Shown: positions 54,020 through 62,198 of the stretch, piece after piece
How the letters are laid out: the number at the start of each line of letters is the position of its first letter
How positions within the stretch are numbered: the stretch's first letter is position 1
DNA from: Paenibacillus_E qinlingensis
GTDB lineage: Bacteria; Bacillota; Bacilli; Paenibacillales; NBRC-103111
NCBI RefSeq assembly: GCF_028746185.1
Contig: NZ_JAQIVH010000010.1
Span: 124,001-188,000 of the forward strand
Direction: 5' to 3'
Length of the DNA: 64,000 nt
Made by a program: the position numbers and the translations under genes
Notes under the pieces: model-generated
Database searches by the model: none
The model's input: the letters and a program-made list of their open reading frames with translations, nothing else
What the model was told of the DNA's origin: nothing

Positions 54020-55462
54020 TTATTCAGCCGCGGTTGCAGCCACAACCGGGCTCTTGGCAGACTCCGTTGCGGCGAGGTCGGGACGCTGCTTTTTTGCATA
54101 ATTTCTGTATAGGATCGAGCTTCCTATGGTGAGGATCGCAATGACCGCCATCCCCCAGATGAGGTTGTCAAAAGCACGCTCAAGCGGCAGGGCTTTCTGC
54201 CAGACCAGTGCGCTCCCTGAGAGAGCCACGGCGAATGCACCGCTGAAAAATTGCAGCAATTGGAACAAGCCCATGCCGGAGCCGATGCGTTCCTTCGGCA
54301 ATTGCCTGGAGAGCTCATTGGATACAGCGCTAGAAAGTGTTGTGAAGCTTATGCTGACCAAGATGTAGAGTGCAGCAATCCAGTAGTAGGAAAAGCTGGC
54401 TGTCAGGGCCAGTAGCACCGTAGAGAGTAACATCAACCATGGTACGTAACGAAGTAGTGCTGTGTTCCCATAACGGTCAATGATACGTCCAACACGATTC
54501 GACACTAGCATGGCCAGGAGTGCTCCTGGGAAAAGCAGCAGTCCCGAGGTAAGAGGAGCTAAGCCGAAAACCCGTGCAAGCATCTGTGGTGCAAGGAACA
54601 AGAAGCCGAAGCTAATCATGTAAGATGATACGCCGATTGCGCTGAGCGCCATATAAGGTCTGTCGCCAAAGAGTGCAGGCAAGACGAACGGTTGAGAGGC
54701 TCGGCGAATCCGCAGAGCGAATAAGGCAATCGCAAGTATGCCCGCTATGAGGGCAACGAGGCTTTTGGAAGTTAGGAAAAGCAGCAACCCTGTCGTCCCA
54801 ATCCCAAGCAGCACAGCACCGATGAAATCGAACGAGCCGCTTGCTGGTTTTTCTTTTGGAATCAGGATAAGGAAAATAGGAATAAGCAGCAGCGTAACCC
54901 CTGTAATGACGAACAGGAAATGCCAACCCAAATACTGAACGATGGATCCGCCAGCGACGGGACCTAATCCCAAGCCAAGTGAAGCCGCGGAAAGGATGAG
55001 CGACATGGCTCTGCCTCTACGAGACAAGGGAATGTAGCGGGTGACGAGTACGATACCCAACGATGGAATCGCACCTGCGCCGGATGCTTGAATCAACCGA
55101 GTAAACAGCAATAGGCCGAAGCTGTCCGTGAACAGCCCTAGAATGGAGGCGCCTCCGAGCGAGAGCAGGGCAATGACGTACAGCCTGCGAATAGGCACGA
55201 AGTCGGACAAACGGCTGTAGGTGATCGATGCAATGGCGAAAATAATCGAATACCCCGTAACAATCCACGACGCCGTTGAGGGACTAAGTTCGAATTGTAC
55301 GGAAATTTTGGGCAGAGCCAGATTGAACATCATCGTGTTCATGATGACAAGTACAATCGTAAAACAGAGCAACCAAGAGACAGGCGTTTCTCGTAAGCGG
55401 CTAGGCATCTCAGGTTGAGCCTGCGTTGTTCCTTGAGCTGATGAGGTTGCGGTATCTGACAT
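54020..55462 (-). CDS. MFS multidrug transporter (DHA2-like)
   Basis: 480 residues with twelve to fourteen membrane helices. The MFS loop 2-3 motif is YSRLSDFVPIRRLYVIALLSLGG, motif C-like is AASLGLGLGPVAGGSIVQ, and WIVTGYSIIFAIASITYSRLSD is typical of the DHA2 drug:H+ antiporters such as the tetracycline or lincomycin exporters. The N-terminal 25 residues are polar. Substrate unknown. Monocistronic. Confidence 0.88.
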   Translation of the reverse strand: MSDTATSSAQGTTQAQPEMPSRLRETPVSWLLCFTIVLVIMNTMMFNLALPKISVQFELSPSTASWIVTGYSIIFAIASITYSRLSDFVPIRRLYVIALLSLGGASILGLFTDSFGLLLFTRLIQASGAGAIPSLGIVLVTRYIPLSRRGRAMSLILSAASLGLGLGPVAGGSIVQYLGWHFLFVITGVTLLLIPIFLILIPKEKPASGSFDFIGAVLLGIGTTGLLLFLTSKSLVALIAGILAIALFALRIRRASQPFVLPALFGDRPYMALSAIGVSSYMISFGFLFLAPQMLARVFGLAPLTSGLLLFPGALLAMLVSNRVGRIIDRYGNTALLRYVPWLMLLSTVLLALTASFSYYWIAALYILVSISFTTLSSAVSNELSRQLPKERIGSGMGLFQLLQFFSGAFAVALSGSALVWQKALPLERAFDNLIWGMAVIAILTIGSSILYRNYAKKQRPDLAATESAKSPVVAATAAE

Positions 55463-55697
55463 TGTACACCTTCCGATCCAAACTATAATATATTTTGTGA
55501 GAGTTTATCATGACGGGTAGGGTGTGTCAATGAATTGACCGTAGATTAACTACTAAGGAAAAGGACTATGCCTTCCACGGTTGCTCAGCATCAGGTTATC
55601 TCCTAGCACATTTGTTGATGGAAATAAATATAAGTTTTTTTGCGAAGTGTTCGAGAATTTGGTATTGTGAGGATGCAATCATATAAGCGTGAAGCAC

Positions 55698-55744
55698 ACG
55701 CCGCTAGCTCCTGTTTGTTGGAGTTGGCGGCGTTTTATTTTTTT
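55698..55744 (+). terminator. Terminator-like hairpin in a gene leader
   Basis: ACGCCGCTAGCTCC pairs with GGAGTTGGCGGCGT (two wobble positions) and is followed by TTTTATTTTTTT. The T-run touches the ribosome site AGGAGG of the next gene. There is no upstream gene on this strand, so it is probably an attenuator, or the end of a short RNA. Confidence 0.6.
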
Positions 55745-55758
55745 AGGAGGCGGTAGAC

Positions 55759-56427
55759 GTGTTTGAGAAGGAGTATGAGATCTTTTGGAATGAGCAAGTT
55801 CGACAAGCACAAGGTCAGAGACTGGACATGCTGCGCAGGGATTTGACGGGAACGAAGAAACTTTTGGAGGAGGTAGTTTTGCCCGTACTGGGGACGGTTG
55901 AAGGTTTGGAACTTGAATTTGAAATGATAAGTTTGTCGGGAGTGAAGATTTATGGGGACGTATGTCATCCCAAACTGAGGATCGTATTCGAGGAAGAAAG
56001 CTTTGTTACGCATGCTGAGAAAATTACAAGGGACCGGTTCTCATTCGAAAGGGCACGGGCGCGAAGTGTTGCGATGCTGGGGTACACATATTTCCCGTAT
56101 AGCCGAGATCAGTTAGAGAAAAAAGCGAGTTTCTGCCAAAGAAACCTGTACGAATGGATTGGCCGTTTCGGCAATGCGCAGGGGGCTGGAATGCTCGAGC
56201 TACCAGTGTATGAGCGGGAGGTTCTGAGATTTGCTTTATTATGTAATAAGCCATTTCAATTGAAGGAAGTGAGCCAGTGGTTGCAGCTTAAAAGAGAGGC
56301 ATGCGGAAAAATTGTACGTAAGTTAGAAGCGAAAGGATTCATTCTACCCATTGGTGGTGGTTTAGCTAGAAGCCATAAGTTCATGTTTACTGAGAAGGCC
56401 GTGGCCCTTTTGCATGGTAGAAACTGA
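55759..56427 (+). CDS. Uncharacterised protein, nuclease-like plus winged-helix domains
   Basis: 222 residues from GTG 55759 (AGGAGG about 9 nt upstream). I do not recognise a named family. The N-terminal part (about 1-60) is helical and charged. The middle (about 65-130: VKIYGDVCHPKLRIVFEEESFVTHAEK, then RDRFSFERARARSVAMLGYTYFPYSRDQL) resembles the DUF559/Vsr-type PD-(D/E)XK fold, with Asp and Glu in the right order, but the catalytic Lys is unclear. The C-terminus (about 160-222) looks like a winged helix (FQLKEVSQWLQLKREACGKIVRKLEAKGFI). It may be a DNA-binding regulator or nuclease. A tandem hairpin array follows 3 nt after its stop. Confidence 0.6.
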   Translation: MFEKEYEIFWNEQVRQAQGQRLDMLRRDLTGTKKLLEEVVLPVLGTVEGLELEFEMISLSGVKIYGDVCHPKLRIVFEEESFVTHAEKITRDRFSFERARARSVAMLGYTYFPYSRDQLEKKASFCQRNLYEWIGRFGNAQGAGMLELPVYEREVLRFALLCNKPFQLKEVSQWLQLKREACGKIVRKLEAKGFILPIGGGLARSHKFMFTEKAVALLHGRN

Positions 56428-56430
56428 GGC

Positions 56431-56944
56431 GTGAAGTTAGTCGGTGAAACCGACTAACTAGGGCGCAGCAGTGGCAATTGGTGTGAAGTTAGTCGGTGAA
56501 ACCGACTAACTTTGGTGCAGCAGCGGCAATTGGTGTGAAGTTAGTCGGTGAAACCGACTAACTCGGGCGCAGCAGCGGCAATTGGTGTGAAGTTAGTCGG
56601 TGAAACCGACTAACTCGGGTGCAGCAGCGGCAATTGGTGTGAAGTTAGTCGGTGAAACCGACTAACTCGGGCGCAGCAGTGGCAATTGGCGTGAAGTTAG
56701 TCGGTGAAACCGACTAACTTGGGTGCAGCAGCGGCAATTGGTGTGAAGTTAGTCGGTGAAACCGACTAACTCGGGCGCAGCAGTGGCAATTGGCGTGAAG
56801 TTAGTCGGTGAAACCGACTAACTAGGGCGCAGCAGTGGCAATTGGTGTGAAGTTAGTCGGTGAAACCGACTAACTTGGGTGCAGCAGTGGCAATTGGTGT
56901 GAAGTTAGTCGATGAAACCGACTGACTCGGGTGCAGCAGTGGTA
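56431..56944. repeat. Array of ten tandem 52-bp hairpin repeats
   Basis: Units begin at 56431, 56483, 56535, 56587, 56639, 56691, 56743, 56795, 56847 and 56899. Each contains stem AGTTAGTCGG, loop TGAAA, and stem CCGACTAACT, then about 25 nt ending GCAGCAG(T/C)GGCAATTGG. The stem is identical in the first nine units while the linker varies at about four positions. The tenth unit has one mismatch and one wobble. Linkers are the same in all units, so this is not a CRISPR array. Confidence 0.95.
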
Positions 56945-57227
56945 AAAGGAACTCAGGCAACCACATCAACGAGGTAGTGCCCTAAAGAAAAAATCCCTTT
57001 GATCCAGTGCATAACTCACATGGAAGGTTAACTTTGTGGATTGCAACCAATCTGTTTATTCAAAATACCCCGATTACCTACGAGAATGGAAGATAATCAA
57101 CGATTCAGGTAATTGTAAGCGAATTATTGATGGAATCGAGAGGTCGGAGAGAGCTTTTTACGTTTTTTCCCTCCTTTACTATGTTGGTAGAAGAGAGTAG
57201 TATTCAACACGTACCTGAACAGTTGAA
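56945..57227 (+). other. Gene-free region upstream of the riboswitch
   Basis: No open frame worth calling. A possible -10 TACTAT near 57175 with a T-rich upstream region could start the riboswitch transcript. ATTCAAC/GTTGAAT (about 57212-57229) can form a short stem just before the aptamer. Nothing else was recognised. Confidence 0.4.
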
Positions 57228-57380
57228 TATTTCGCTTAATTTTCTTTTAAGAAAAGCGGGGGAACCACAAGTAACATGGGGTGAATAACGGTACGGATCC
57301 TAGTACCTTTTAGGGCAGATTTCTCGCGGCCCGAACCCGGCAGCTAACCTCGTAAGCGATCGTGAGAAAGGAGAACATGT
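57228..57380 (+). ncRNA. ydaO-yuaA (c-di-AMP) riboswitch
   Basis: The conserved aptamer blocks occur in order: TCGCTTAAT, GCGGGGGAACCA, TGGGGTGAAT, GGGCAGATTTCTC, CCCGAACCCGGCAGCTAACC, TCGTAAGC and GAAAGGAGAAC. It is followed at once by an intrinsic terminator and then a KimA-type gene, the classic arrangement in which c-di-AMP binding turns the transporter gene off. Boundaries are approximate. Confidence 0.93.
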
Positions 57381-57387
57381 GTCCAAA

Positions 57388-57414
57388 ACACAAGGTCTAT
57401 CCTTGTGTTTTTTT
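57388..57414 (+). terminator. Riboswitch expression-platform terminator
   Basis: ACACAAGG, loop TCTAT, CCTTGTGT and a run of T. It lies 8 nt after the aptamer and 60 nt before the kimA start. Confidence 0.92.
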
Positions 57415-57473
57415 GCGTCCATTTTCCAAGTGTGATGAGTGAAATTAGCTTTAAATGGAGGAACAACGGCGAA

Positions 57474-59309
57474 ATGACAAGTGATTCATTGAAAAAAATT
57501 GTGTTCGGTAAGCCGCTAAAGTCGAGTGAGATTGAGTCGGAGAAAATGCCTGTCTGGAAAGCCCTCCCTATCTTGTCGTCAGATGCCTTATCATCCGTAT
57601 CGTATGGGACGGAGCAAATTCTGTTAGAGCTCGCGACAGTAGGGGTTGCTGTTTTTGCCTTCTCGTTGCCGATTGCGGTTTCGATTATCGCGTTGATTCT
57701 ATTGCTCGTGTTGAGCTATAGACAGGTGATCGAAGCGTACCCGATGGGCGGCGGCGCTTACATGGTTACGAAAGAAAATTTAGGCATGGTGTGGGGACGC
57801 CTCACGGGTGTATCTCTACTAATTGACTATACCTTAACCGTGGCCGTTTCGATTTCGGCTGGTGTCACAGCGATTACCTCTGCTTTTCCATCAGCTGTCC
57901 CCTACATTGTTCCGCTGACCATCTTACTGGTTTGGGTGATGGTCTGGCTGAATTTACGAGGGACTTCCGAATCAGGAACCGTATTCGCGATTCCAACGTA
58001 TTTTTTCATTCTTTGTATCCTATTGTTAGTGGGTAAGGGGATTTTCGATTTACTGACAGGATCCATGAATACGCATGCGATCGAATTCGCACCAAGCGCA
58101 TCGACGAACTCATTAACGTTATTCGTACTGCTCAAGGCGTTCTCATCCGGTTGTTCAGCTGTGACGGGGATCGAAGCGATCTCCGATGCCGTACCGCATT
58201 TTAGAACGCCTTCTGTCAAAAATGCCAAACGAACACTTCTCTCCTTAGGCGGCCTGCTGGCCATCGTCTTCGGTGGGGTAACGTTGATTGCTTTAGGGTA
58301 TGGGGTGGCACCGGATCATAACGGTCATACCTCGGTTCTTTCGATGGTGACGGAGCAAGCCTTTGGCCGAGGCGTTATGTATTACGCGACGCAAATCGCG
58401 ACAATGCTAATCTTGGTACTGGCTGCGAATACAAGCTTCAATGGATTTCCAATCTTGGCGTCGATCATGGCTCAGGATAAAAACTTCCCGCGCATGTTTT
58501 CCTTCCGTGGGGATCGGCTTTCGTATCACTATGGCATTATTACGCTAGGCGTTTTAGCCAGCCTGCTGTTGATTGGCTTTAAAGGTAAAACCGATGCACT
58601 TATTCCGCTTTATGCGATTGGCGTATTTTTATCTTTTACACTTGCTCAGACGGGTCTGGTTCGTAAATGGCTCAAAGAGCGCGTAGCTGGATGGATCGGG
58701 AAGTTGATCATTAACGGCCTGGGCGGTATCGTCTCCCTAGCGGTTCTTATCATTTTCTCCGTTACCAAATTTAGCGAGGGCGCTTGGATTGTCATTATCA
58801 TTACACCGATTCTCCTCTGGCTCATTACCAAAATCAGTCATCACTACGACGACGTAGCCAAACAGCTGCGGATTGATATCACACAAGACCGTGTGTGTAC
58901 CAAAGAGCCGGTCATTATCGTACCTGTGGCTGGGATTCACAAAGCGGTAGAGCAAACCCTGAACTATGCCAAATCGCTTTCACCTAACGTTATTGCGTTC
59001 TATGTATCTTTCTCGGATGAGGACGAAGAATCGATGCAGGAGAAGTGGCAGATTTGGGATCCAGGTGTTCGACTCGTTGTGTTCAAATCACGTTACAGAA
59101 CGATCCTGAAGCCGCTGGCTGAATTCATTGATCGCATCGATACGCATGTGTCAGAGAAGCAGTCGATCATGGTTATTCTCCCGCAATTCATGCCGAAAAA
59201 ATGGTGGCACCGTCTGCTCCATAATCAATCTGCGGCACGGATTCGATCGAAGCTTCAAGCCGATAAGGATATCGTTGTTGCAACAGTACCGTATCATTTA
59301 CATCAATAG
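57474..59309 (+). CDS. kimA: KimA-type potassium transporter (APC superfamily)
   Basis: 611 residues from ATG 57474 (GGAGG 12 nt upstream). Longer in-frame starts fall inside the riboswitch terminator. Twelve helices in the LeuT-like fold: ILSSDALSSVSYGTEQILLEL and YPMGGGAYMVTKENLG are highly characteristic of KimA (YdaO). A cytoplasmic C-terminal domain (about 455-611) follows, which in KimA mediates dimer contacts. It imports K+ with protons. The c-di-AMP riboswitch shuts it off when potassium is plentiful. Length is close to the 607 residues of B. subtilis KimA. Confidence 0.93.
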   Translation: MTSDSLKKIVFGKPLKSSEIESEKMPVWKALPILSSDALSSVSYGTEQILLELATVGVAVFAFSLPIAVSIIALILLLVLSYRQVIEAYPMGGGAYMVTKENLGMVWGRLTGVSLLIDYTLTVAVSISAGVTAITSAFPSAVPYIVPLTILLVWVMVWLNLRGTSESGTVFAIPTYFFILCILLLVGKGIFDLLTGSMNTHAIEFAPSASTNSLTLFVLLKAFSSGCSAVTGIEAISDAVPHFRTPSVKNAKRTLLSLGGLLAIVFGGVTLIALGYGVAPDHNGHTSVLSMVTEQAFGRGVMYYATQIATMLILVLAANTSFNGFPILASIMAQDKNFPRMFSFRGDRLSYHYGIITLGVLASLLLIGFKGKTDALIPLYAIGVFLSFTLAQTGLVRKWLKERVAGWIGKLIINGLGGIVSLAVLIIFSVTKFSEGAWIVIIITPILLWLITKISHHYDDVAKQLRIDITQDRVCTKEPVIIVPVAGIHKAVEQTLNYAKSLSPNVIAFYVSFSDEDEESMQEKWQIWDPGVRLVVFKSRYRTILKPLAEFIDRIDTHVSEKQSIMVILPQFMPKKWWHRLLHNQSAARIRSKLQADKDIVVATVPYHLHQ

Positions 59310-59354
59310 AGGTGTACAATAATAGGGAGAACTTGTAGACGAGGTGACCTTATT

Positions 59355-59615
59355 ATGGTGAAAAAGAAAGCAAAAATGACGCCAACTGCGGCTAGCGTGC
59401 AAGATAAACCTGCAACACTGAAGGATCTGCTGCGTCCGGAAATACTGGAAGGGCTCAAAGCCCAGGCTGACGCGATGAAAGCGGAAGAGCAAGCGAAGAA
59501 GGACGCAGAGAGAGCTAAGGTAGAAGCGGCTCGCAAAGCGGAAGAGAAGCGTCTTGAGAACGATTTTGCCTATCAGCTGGAGAAAAGTAAATTAGACTGG
59601 CGGAAACATAAATGA
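59355..59615 (+). CDS. YqkE-like DUF3886 protein
   Basis: 86 residues: TLKDLLRPEILEGLKAQADAMK, a highly charged helix of Lys, Glu and Ala that is probably coiled coil, then FAYQLEKSKLDWRKHK, the conserved YqkE ending. Function unknown, cytoplasmic. GAGGTGA lies upstream of the ATG. It overlaps the deacetylase gene by 4 nt. Confidence 0.85.
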   Translation: MVKKKAKMTPTAASVQDKPATLKDLLRPEILEGLKAQADAMKAEEQAKKDAERAKVEAARKAEEKRLENDFAYQLEKSKLDWRKHK

Positions 59616-60604
59616 GGGGGCGCACGATGTGCCTCCTTTTTTTCATGAGTGCGATGTTAGCGCTCGCAGGTTGTGGGGTGGAGCAGCGTGCTGAGGATGT
59701 GGAAACGGCGGTTGCAACTGCGTCTGTACCTGCAGGAACTGCAACTCCAACACCTACGCTTGCACCATCAGCCGCACCTCCTGTGAGCAGCCCAACAGCG
59801 TCACCTGAACCGACGACATCGTCCTACTCAACCTCAGGCAGTTTAACAAATGAGCCAGCAAAAGAACCTGAGTCAGTCCGAGCTTTCGCGACGGTGGAAC
59901 AATCATTGATCGCTCGTTATGCATCTGTCGTGCCTACGAAGTGGGGGGAACGTGTCCCCGGTGTGAAAACCCGATTACATACGAAGGACCAAGTGATAGC
60001 CCTTACTTTTGATGCCTGCGGCGGGAAGGAAGGCAGCGGTTATGATGAGAAGCTGATCAAGTATTTGATTCAGGAGCAGATTCCAGCAACGTTATTCATC
60101 AATGCAAGATGGATGGCTGCGAATCCGTCTATCTTTCGAGCATTGGCATCGAACCCTTTGTTTGAGATCGAAAATCATGGCACCGAGCACCGCCCCTTAT
60201 CCGTGACAGGCAAGTTAGCCTACGGTATTGCAGGTACGAAGAATATCAAAGAAGTCATTCATGAAATGAAAGACAATGCGGATCAGATAGAGAAGCTGAC
60301 GGGGAAAAGGCCCCTATTTTTCCGGTCGGGAACGGCATTTTACGATGAGGTCGCGGTATCTGTTGCGCATGATTTAGGATTTGATCTAGCGGGATACTCC
60401 GTGCTGGGTGATGCGGGAGCGACTTATAACGCAGAGCAAGTGTACAACGCGATATCAAAGGCCACGAATGGGTCTATCGTCCTCGCACACATGAATCATC
60501 CCGAGAAGGATACAGCGGAGGGCGTCATCAAAGCAATACCGCAGCTGCGTAAATTAGGCTTCCGCTTCGTTCAGCTTGCCTCTATGGATTTAACCGGACC
60601 GTAA
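59612..60604 (+). CDS. Polysaccharide deacetylase lipoprotein
   Basis: 330 residues. Lipobox MLALAGCG, Pro/Thr/Ser linker to about residue 85, then a NodB-type domain of the TFDACGG subgroup (VIALTFDACGGKEGSG, where other CE4 enzymes have TFDDG), ENHGTEHRPLS metal His motif, FFRSGTAFYDE, and a terminal IVLAHMNHP. The Asp-to-Ala change in the second Asp is normal for this subgroup. A surface deacetylase of cell-wall polysaccharide is likely. Coupled to the YqkE-like gene by 4 nt. Confidence 0.88.
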   Translation: MRGRTMCLLFFMSAMLALAGCGVEQRAEDVETAVATASVPAGTATPTPTLAPSAAPPVSSPTASPEPTTSSYSTSGSLTNEPAKEPESVRAFATVEQSLIARYASVVPTKWGERVPGVKTRLHTKDQVIALTFDACGGKEGSGYDEKLIKYLIQEQIPATLFINARWMAANPSIFRALASNPLFEIENHGTEHRPLSVTGKLAYGIAGTKNIKEVIHEMKDNADQIEKLTGKRPLFFRSGTAFYDEVAVSVAHDLGFDLAGYSVLGDAGATYNAEQVYNAISKATNGSIVLAHMNHPEKDTAEGVIKAIPQLRKLGFRFVQLASMDLTGP

Positions 60605-60626
60605 GAGAAAGTAGTGTAATAAATAG

Positions 60627-60655
60627 TTTACAAGAAAGCGTTTTCATGATACTAT
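60627..60655 (+). promoter_or_regulatory. Promoter containing a cre-like site
   Basis: -35 TTTACA (60627) and -10 TACTAT (60650) are 17 nt apart. The spacer holds AGAAAGCGTTTTCA (60633-60646), a 13 of 14 match to the CcpA cre consensus. Repression of the following deacetylase gene by CcpA is predicted. Confidence 0.65.
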
Positions 60656-60698
60656 CTTCGTAATTTATTATCATCTCAACTACGGGGTTGTTGTCAGC

Positions 60699-61778
60699 AT
60701 GAATAGACTGAATTTGCAAAATCCAACGAATTTGGCGTTTACTGTTCTTTTGTTTTCCAGCTTTTTATTTTGCCTTTATTTAGTAATACCTGTAACTTCT
60801 CCGAAGTCTTTGGAGCAGACGATTAGTCCAGAACAAGTAAAAAGCGAAGAACAGCGTACGCCCTCTTATGAACAGTTTGCAGAACCAGTTGTCATAAAAG
60901 AAGTCAAACAAGAGGTTAAGCCAGTCGTACAACAACTAGAACTCGAAACGCAACAACAACCAGGGCAGCGTCAAGTAAATGCGCTAGCTTTTGATCAAGC
61001 AGATTATAGTAAACAAAAGGTTCATTATACGGACAAAGTCATTGTACTGGCCTATCATCACATTGATGAAAAAGAAAACGGGATTACCATTTCCCCCAAG
61101 AGATTCAAAAGTCACCTGCAAAGGTTGAAGAAAGAAGATTACAATGTCATCTCGATGGAACATTTTCTTCATTTCATGAAGAGTGAGGCTCAGGTTCCTC
61201 AAAATGCGGTTTTAATCACGTTTGACGATGGCTATGAATCGTTCTATACTCACGCGTACCCTGAATTACTTAACTTTGGTTTCCATGCTGCTAAATTTAT
61301 CGTCGTTGATTCTATAGATCATCCTAAGGCACCACGTTTAACATGGGATCAAATGAGAGAAATGAAACAGAATGGGATGAGTTTTTACTCTCATACGTAC
61401 GATCATCATGATAAAGTTAAGGCGGGTTCTGGCAATACGCTTATGCCAATGCTTACAAATCCCATTTATTTGGAAAATGAAAAGAGATTAGAAACGGACG
61501 ATGAATATCGTAAGAGAATTAAGCAAGATTTGTTAAAAGCTGAAAACCGTATTGAGGAAGAGTTAGGACCACAGTATCGTCTACTTGCCTTTCCTTTTGG
61601 TTCCTATAATGAAACGGTCATTGGGGTAGGAAAGGAATTAGGAATTGAGCTTTTCTTTACGACCAAAGAAGGGATCAATACCAAAGGAAGTAACGAGATT
61701 TATAGAATCCATGCCGGCACGTCGTATATGTCCGAAGATGATTTGATGTGGAGAATGAAGTTGTATCATAAAAAGTAA
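60699..61778 (+). CDS. Membrane-anchored polysaccharide deacetylase (IcaB/PgaB-like)
   Basis: 359 residues. N-terminal membrane anchor (FTVLLFSSFLFCLYLVIPV), a Glu/Gln/Val-rich linker to about residue 105, and a NodB domain: VIVLAYHHIDEKENGITISPKRFKSHLQRL, ITFDDGYESF, FYSHTYDHHD and LAFPFGSYNET. These resemble poly-N-acetylglucosamine deacetylases. The promoter carries a cre-like site, so expression should fall in glucose. Confidence 0.88.
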   Translation: MNRLNLQNPTNLAFTVLLFSSFLFCLYLVIPVTSPKSLEQTISPEQVKSEEQRTPSYEQFAEPVVIKEVKQEVKPVVQQLELETQQQPGQRQVNALAFDQADYSKQKVHYTDKVIVLAYHHIDEKENGITISPKRFKSHLQRLKKEDYNVISMEHFLHFMKSEAQVPQNAVLITFDDGYESFYTHAYPELLNFGFHAAKFIVVDSIDHPKAPRLTWDQMREMKQNGMSFYSHTYDHHDKVKAGSGNTLMPMLTNPIYLENEKRLETDDEYRKRIKQDLLKAENRIEEELGPQYRLLAFPFGSYNETVIGVGKELGIELFFTTKEGINTKGSNEIYRIHAGTSYMSEDDLMWRMKLYHKK

Positions 61779-61790
61779 AACAATGGCAGG

Positions 61791-61816
61791 GAGCCGCAGT
61801 GCAGCGGCTTCTTTTT
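61791..61816 (+). terminator. Intrinsic terminator
   Basis: GAGCCGC and GCGGCTTC pair across a short loop, followed by TTTTTG. Ends the deacetylase gene. Confidence 0.75.
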
Positions 61817-61832
61817 GTTCATGAACAGAACC

Positions 61833-62048
61833 CTATCTTTTTTTCATCTCAAAAAACTCACAAGCTGCCCGATCATAATAGGTCAAATCGCTGACGCGCG
61901 TTTGTACGACCACGGTCGTATCGCTGAACCGTAGAACAACGGCATTGGAGTCGACGATATGATCATCTTTAAAAATCCGAACTACACCCTGTCGGTCAAT
62001 AACCTCCTGAAAATCTGCATCCGTATGTAAACGTTGATTCCTTGCCAT
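61833..62048 (-). CDS. Small conserved-looking protein of unknown function
   Basis: 71 residues: basic N-terminus (MARNQRLHTDADFQEVIDRQGVVRIFKDDH), then a strand-rich middle (IVDSNAVVLRFSDTTVVVQTR) and a YYDRAACEFFEMKKR tail. Not assigned to a family. Start ATG 62048 has AAGGGG about 10 nt upstream. Isolated on the minus strand between two plus-strand genes. A cytoplasmic, all-soluble protein. Confidence 0.65.
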   Translation of the reverse strand: MARNQRLHTDADFQEVIDRQGVVRIFKDDHIVDSNAVVLRFSDTTVVVQTRVSDLTYYDRAACEFFEMKKR

Positions 62049-62198
62049 GAGTGTATGATCCCCTTACCTTGTTAAAATAGTTCTTTTTATTGTACCACAA
62101 GGTGACGAAATGCCCGAATTTAGACGAACGCCTACGCCTAGCCGAGCATAGTATGTAGCACCAATTGCTGCTTGGGCTGAGAGGGTGTGTGGTGCAGG

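Noticed and set aside
56431..56944. CRISPR array
   Set aside because: The palindromic units are regular, but the linkers between them are nearly identical rather than unique, and no cas genes are nearby.
57405..57473. Longer N-terminus for the KimA protein
   Set aside because: The extra codons start within the terminator T-run of the riboswitch. The ATG at 57474 fits the known protein length.
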